DNA of 5,148 nt from Natronomonas sp. (GTDB taxonomy: Archaea; Halobacteriota; Halobacteria; Halobacteriales; Haloarculaceae). The notes under the pieces were generated by a model. That model saw only the letters and a program-made list of their open reading frames with translations, did not search any database and had not been told where the DNA came from. The stretch spans positions 1-5,148 of the forward strand of contig SLIW01000483.1 of NCBI GenBank assembly GCA_007135435.1, given 5' to 3'. The position numbers and the translations under genes are program-made. Shown here piece by piece: positions 4,976-5,148 of the stretch (positions are counted from its first letter, which is position 1; each line of letters begins with the position of its first letter).

Positions 4976-5148
4976 TCAGAAGCTGCTCTTCAGTCGCTCG
5001 AAGAAGCCCTGTTCGACGTCGATCTCCTCGCCGCCTGCCTCGGCGAACGACTCCAGCGCCTCGCGCTGCTCCTCGTTGAGCGAGTCGGGCGTGACCACCT
5101 GGACCTGGACGTAGAGGTCGCCGTGGCCCCGCCGCCGGAGCCTCGGCA
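4976..5148 (-). CDS. dnaJ: Second DnaJ gene, C-terminal fragment, inverted relative to dnaJ
   Basis: Reading the minus strand from the window end to the TGA at 4976-4978 gives the last 56 complete residues of a DnaJ C-terminal domain, ending FFERLKSSF. It aligns without gaps to 4719-4891 of the complete dnaJ, with five base differences in 173. Four are silent (Thr ACC to ACG, Leu CTC to CTG, Ala GCC to GCA, Glu GAG to GAA); one changes H365 to Arg. No stop or frameshift interrupts it. This pattern looks like a gene under selection for its protein product, not a decaying copy or sequencing noise. The J domain, zinc fingers and promoter lie beyond the window, so completeness is unknown. It may be a true inverted paralogue or a second strain's dnaJ joined by assembly error. 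Confidence 0.92.
   Translation of the reverse strand, partial: PRLRRRGHGDLYVQVQVVTPDSLNEEQREALESFAEAGGEEIDVEQGFFERLKSSF

Noticed and set aside
4892..5148. Insertion-sequence or transposon end causing the inverted dnaJ
   Set aside because: I see no terminal inverted repeats, target-site duplication or transposase sequence in the spacer; the inverted homology is the dnaJ coding sequence itself.
4976..5148. Simple foldback artefact of amplification or sequencing
   Set aside because: Such artefacts copy the same molecule and would be identical. Here five differences occur, four of them silent, so the copy comes from a distinct gene or strain.

Overview
This window looks like chromosomal DNA from a halophilic archaeon (class Halobacteria). 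The evidence is high GC with third codon positions almost all G or C, very acidic proteins, start codons without Shine-Dalgarno sequences, AT-rich Box A-like elements about 25-35 bases before starts, and a DnaK ending in a Gly/Ala/Met-rich linker plus an Asp/Glu tail. The genus cannot be told from this much sequence.

Layout: the 3' end of dnaK (+, 2-385); a 436-base gene-free convergent gap with short repeats (386-821); a 61-residue single-pass membrane protein (-, 822-1007); a divergent intergenic region with degenerate 24-bp repeats; a 51-residue ribbon-helix-helix-like protein (+, 1231-1386) with an 18-bp perfect palindrome near its 3' end; a short convergent gap with two hairpins; a 619-residue protein with an N-terminal Rieske [2Fe-2S] domain and a long His-containing helical domain (-, 1553-3412); a divergent intergenic region with seven 20-bp tandem repeats; complete dnaJ (+, 3710-4891); an 84-bp spacer; and the 3' end of a second dnaJ in inverted orientation (-, 4976-5148), cut by the window end.

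The core is the Hsp70 chaperone locus. DnaJ delivers unfolded clients to DnaK and stimulates its ATPase. Three unrelated-looking genes lie between the two chaperone genes, and the divergent Rieske gene shares an intergenic region with dnaJ.

The most unusual feature is the tail-to-tail second dnaJ. Its visible 173 bases align without gaps to the end of dnaJ with five differences, four of them synonymous, and similarity fades within about 13 bases past the stop codon. This is either a real inverted duplication or a mis-join between two strains. It should be resolved before the locus is interpreted. Next in interest are the 20-bp repeat array between the dnaJ and Rieske promoters and the uncharacterised Rieske fusion protein with a repeat-like insertion in its linker.
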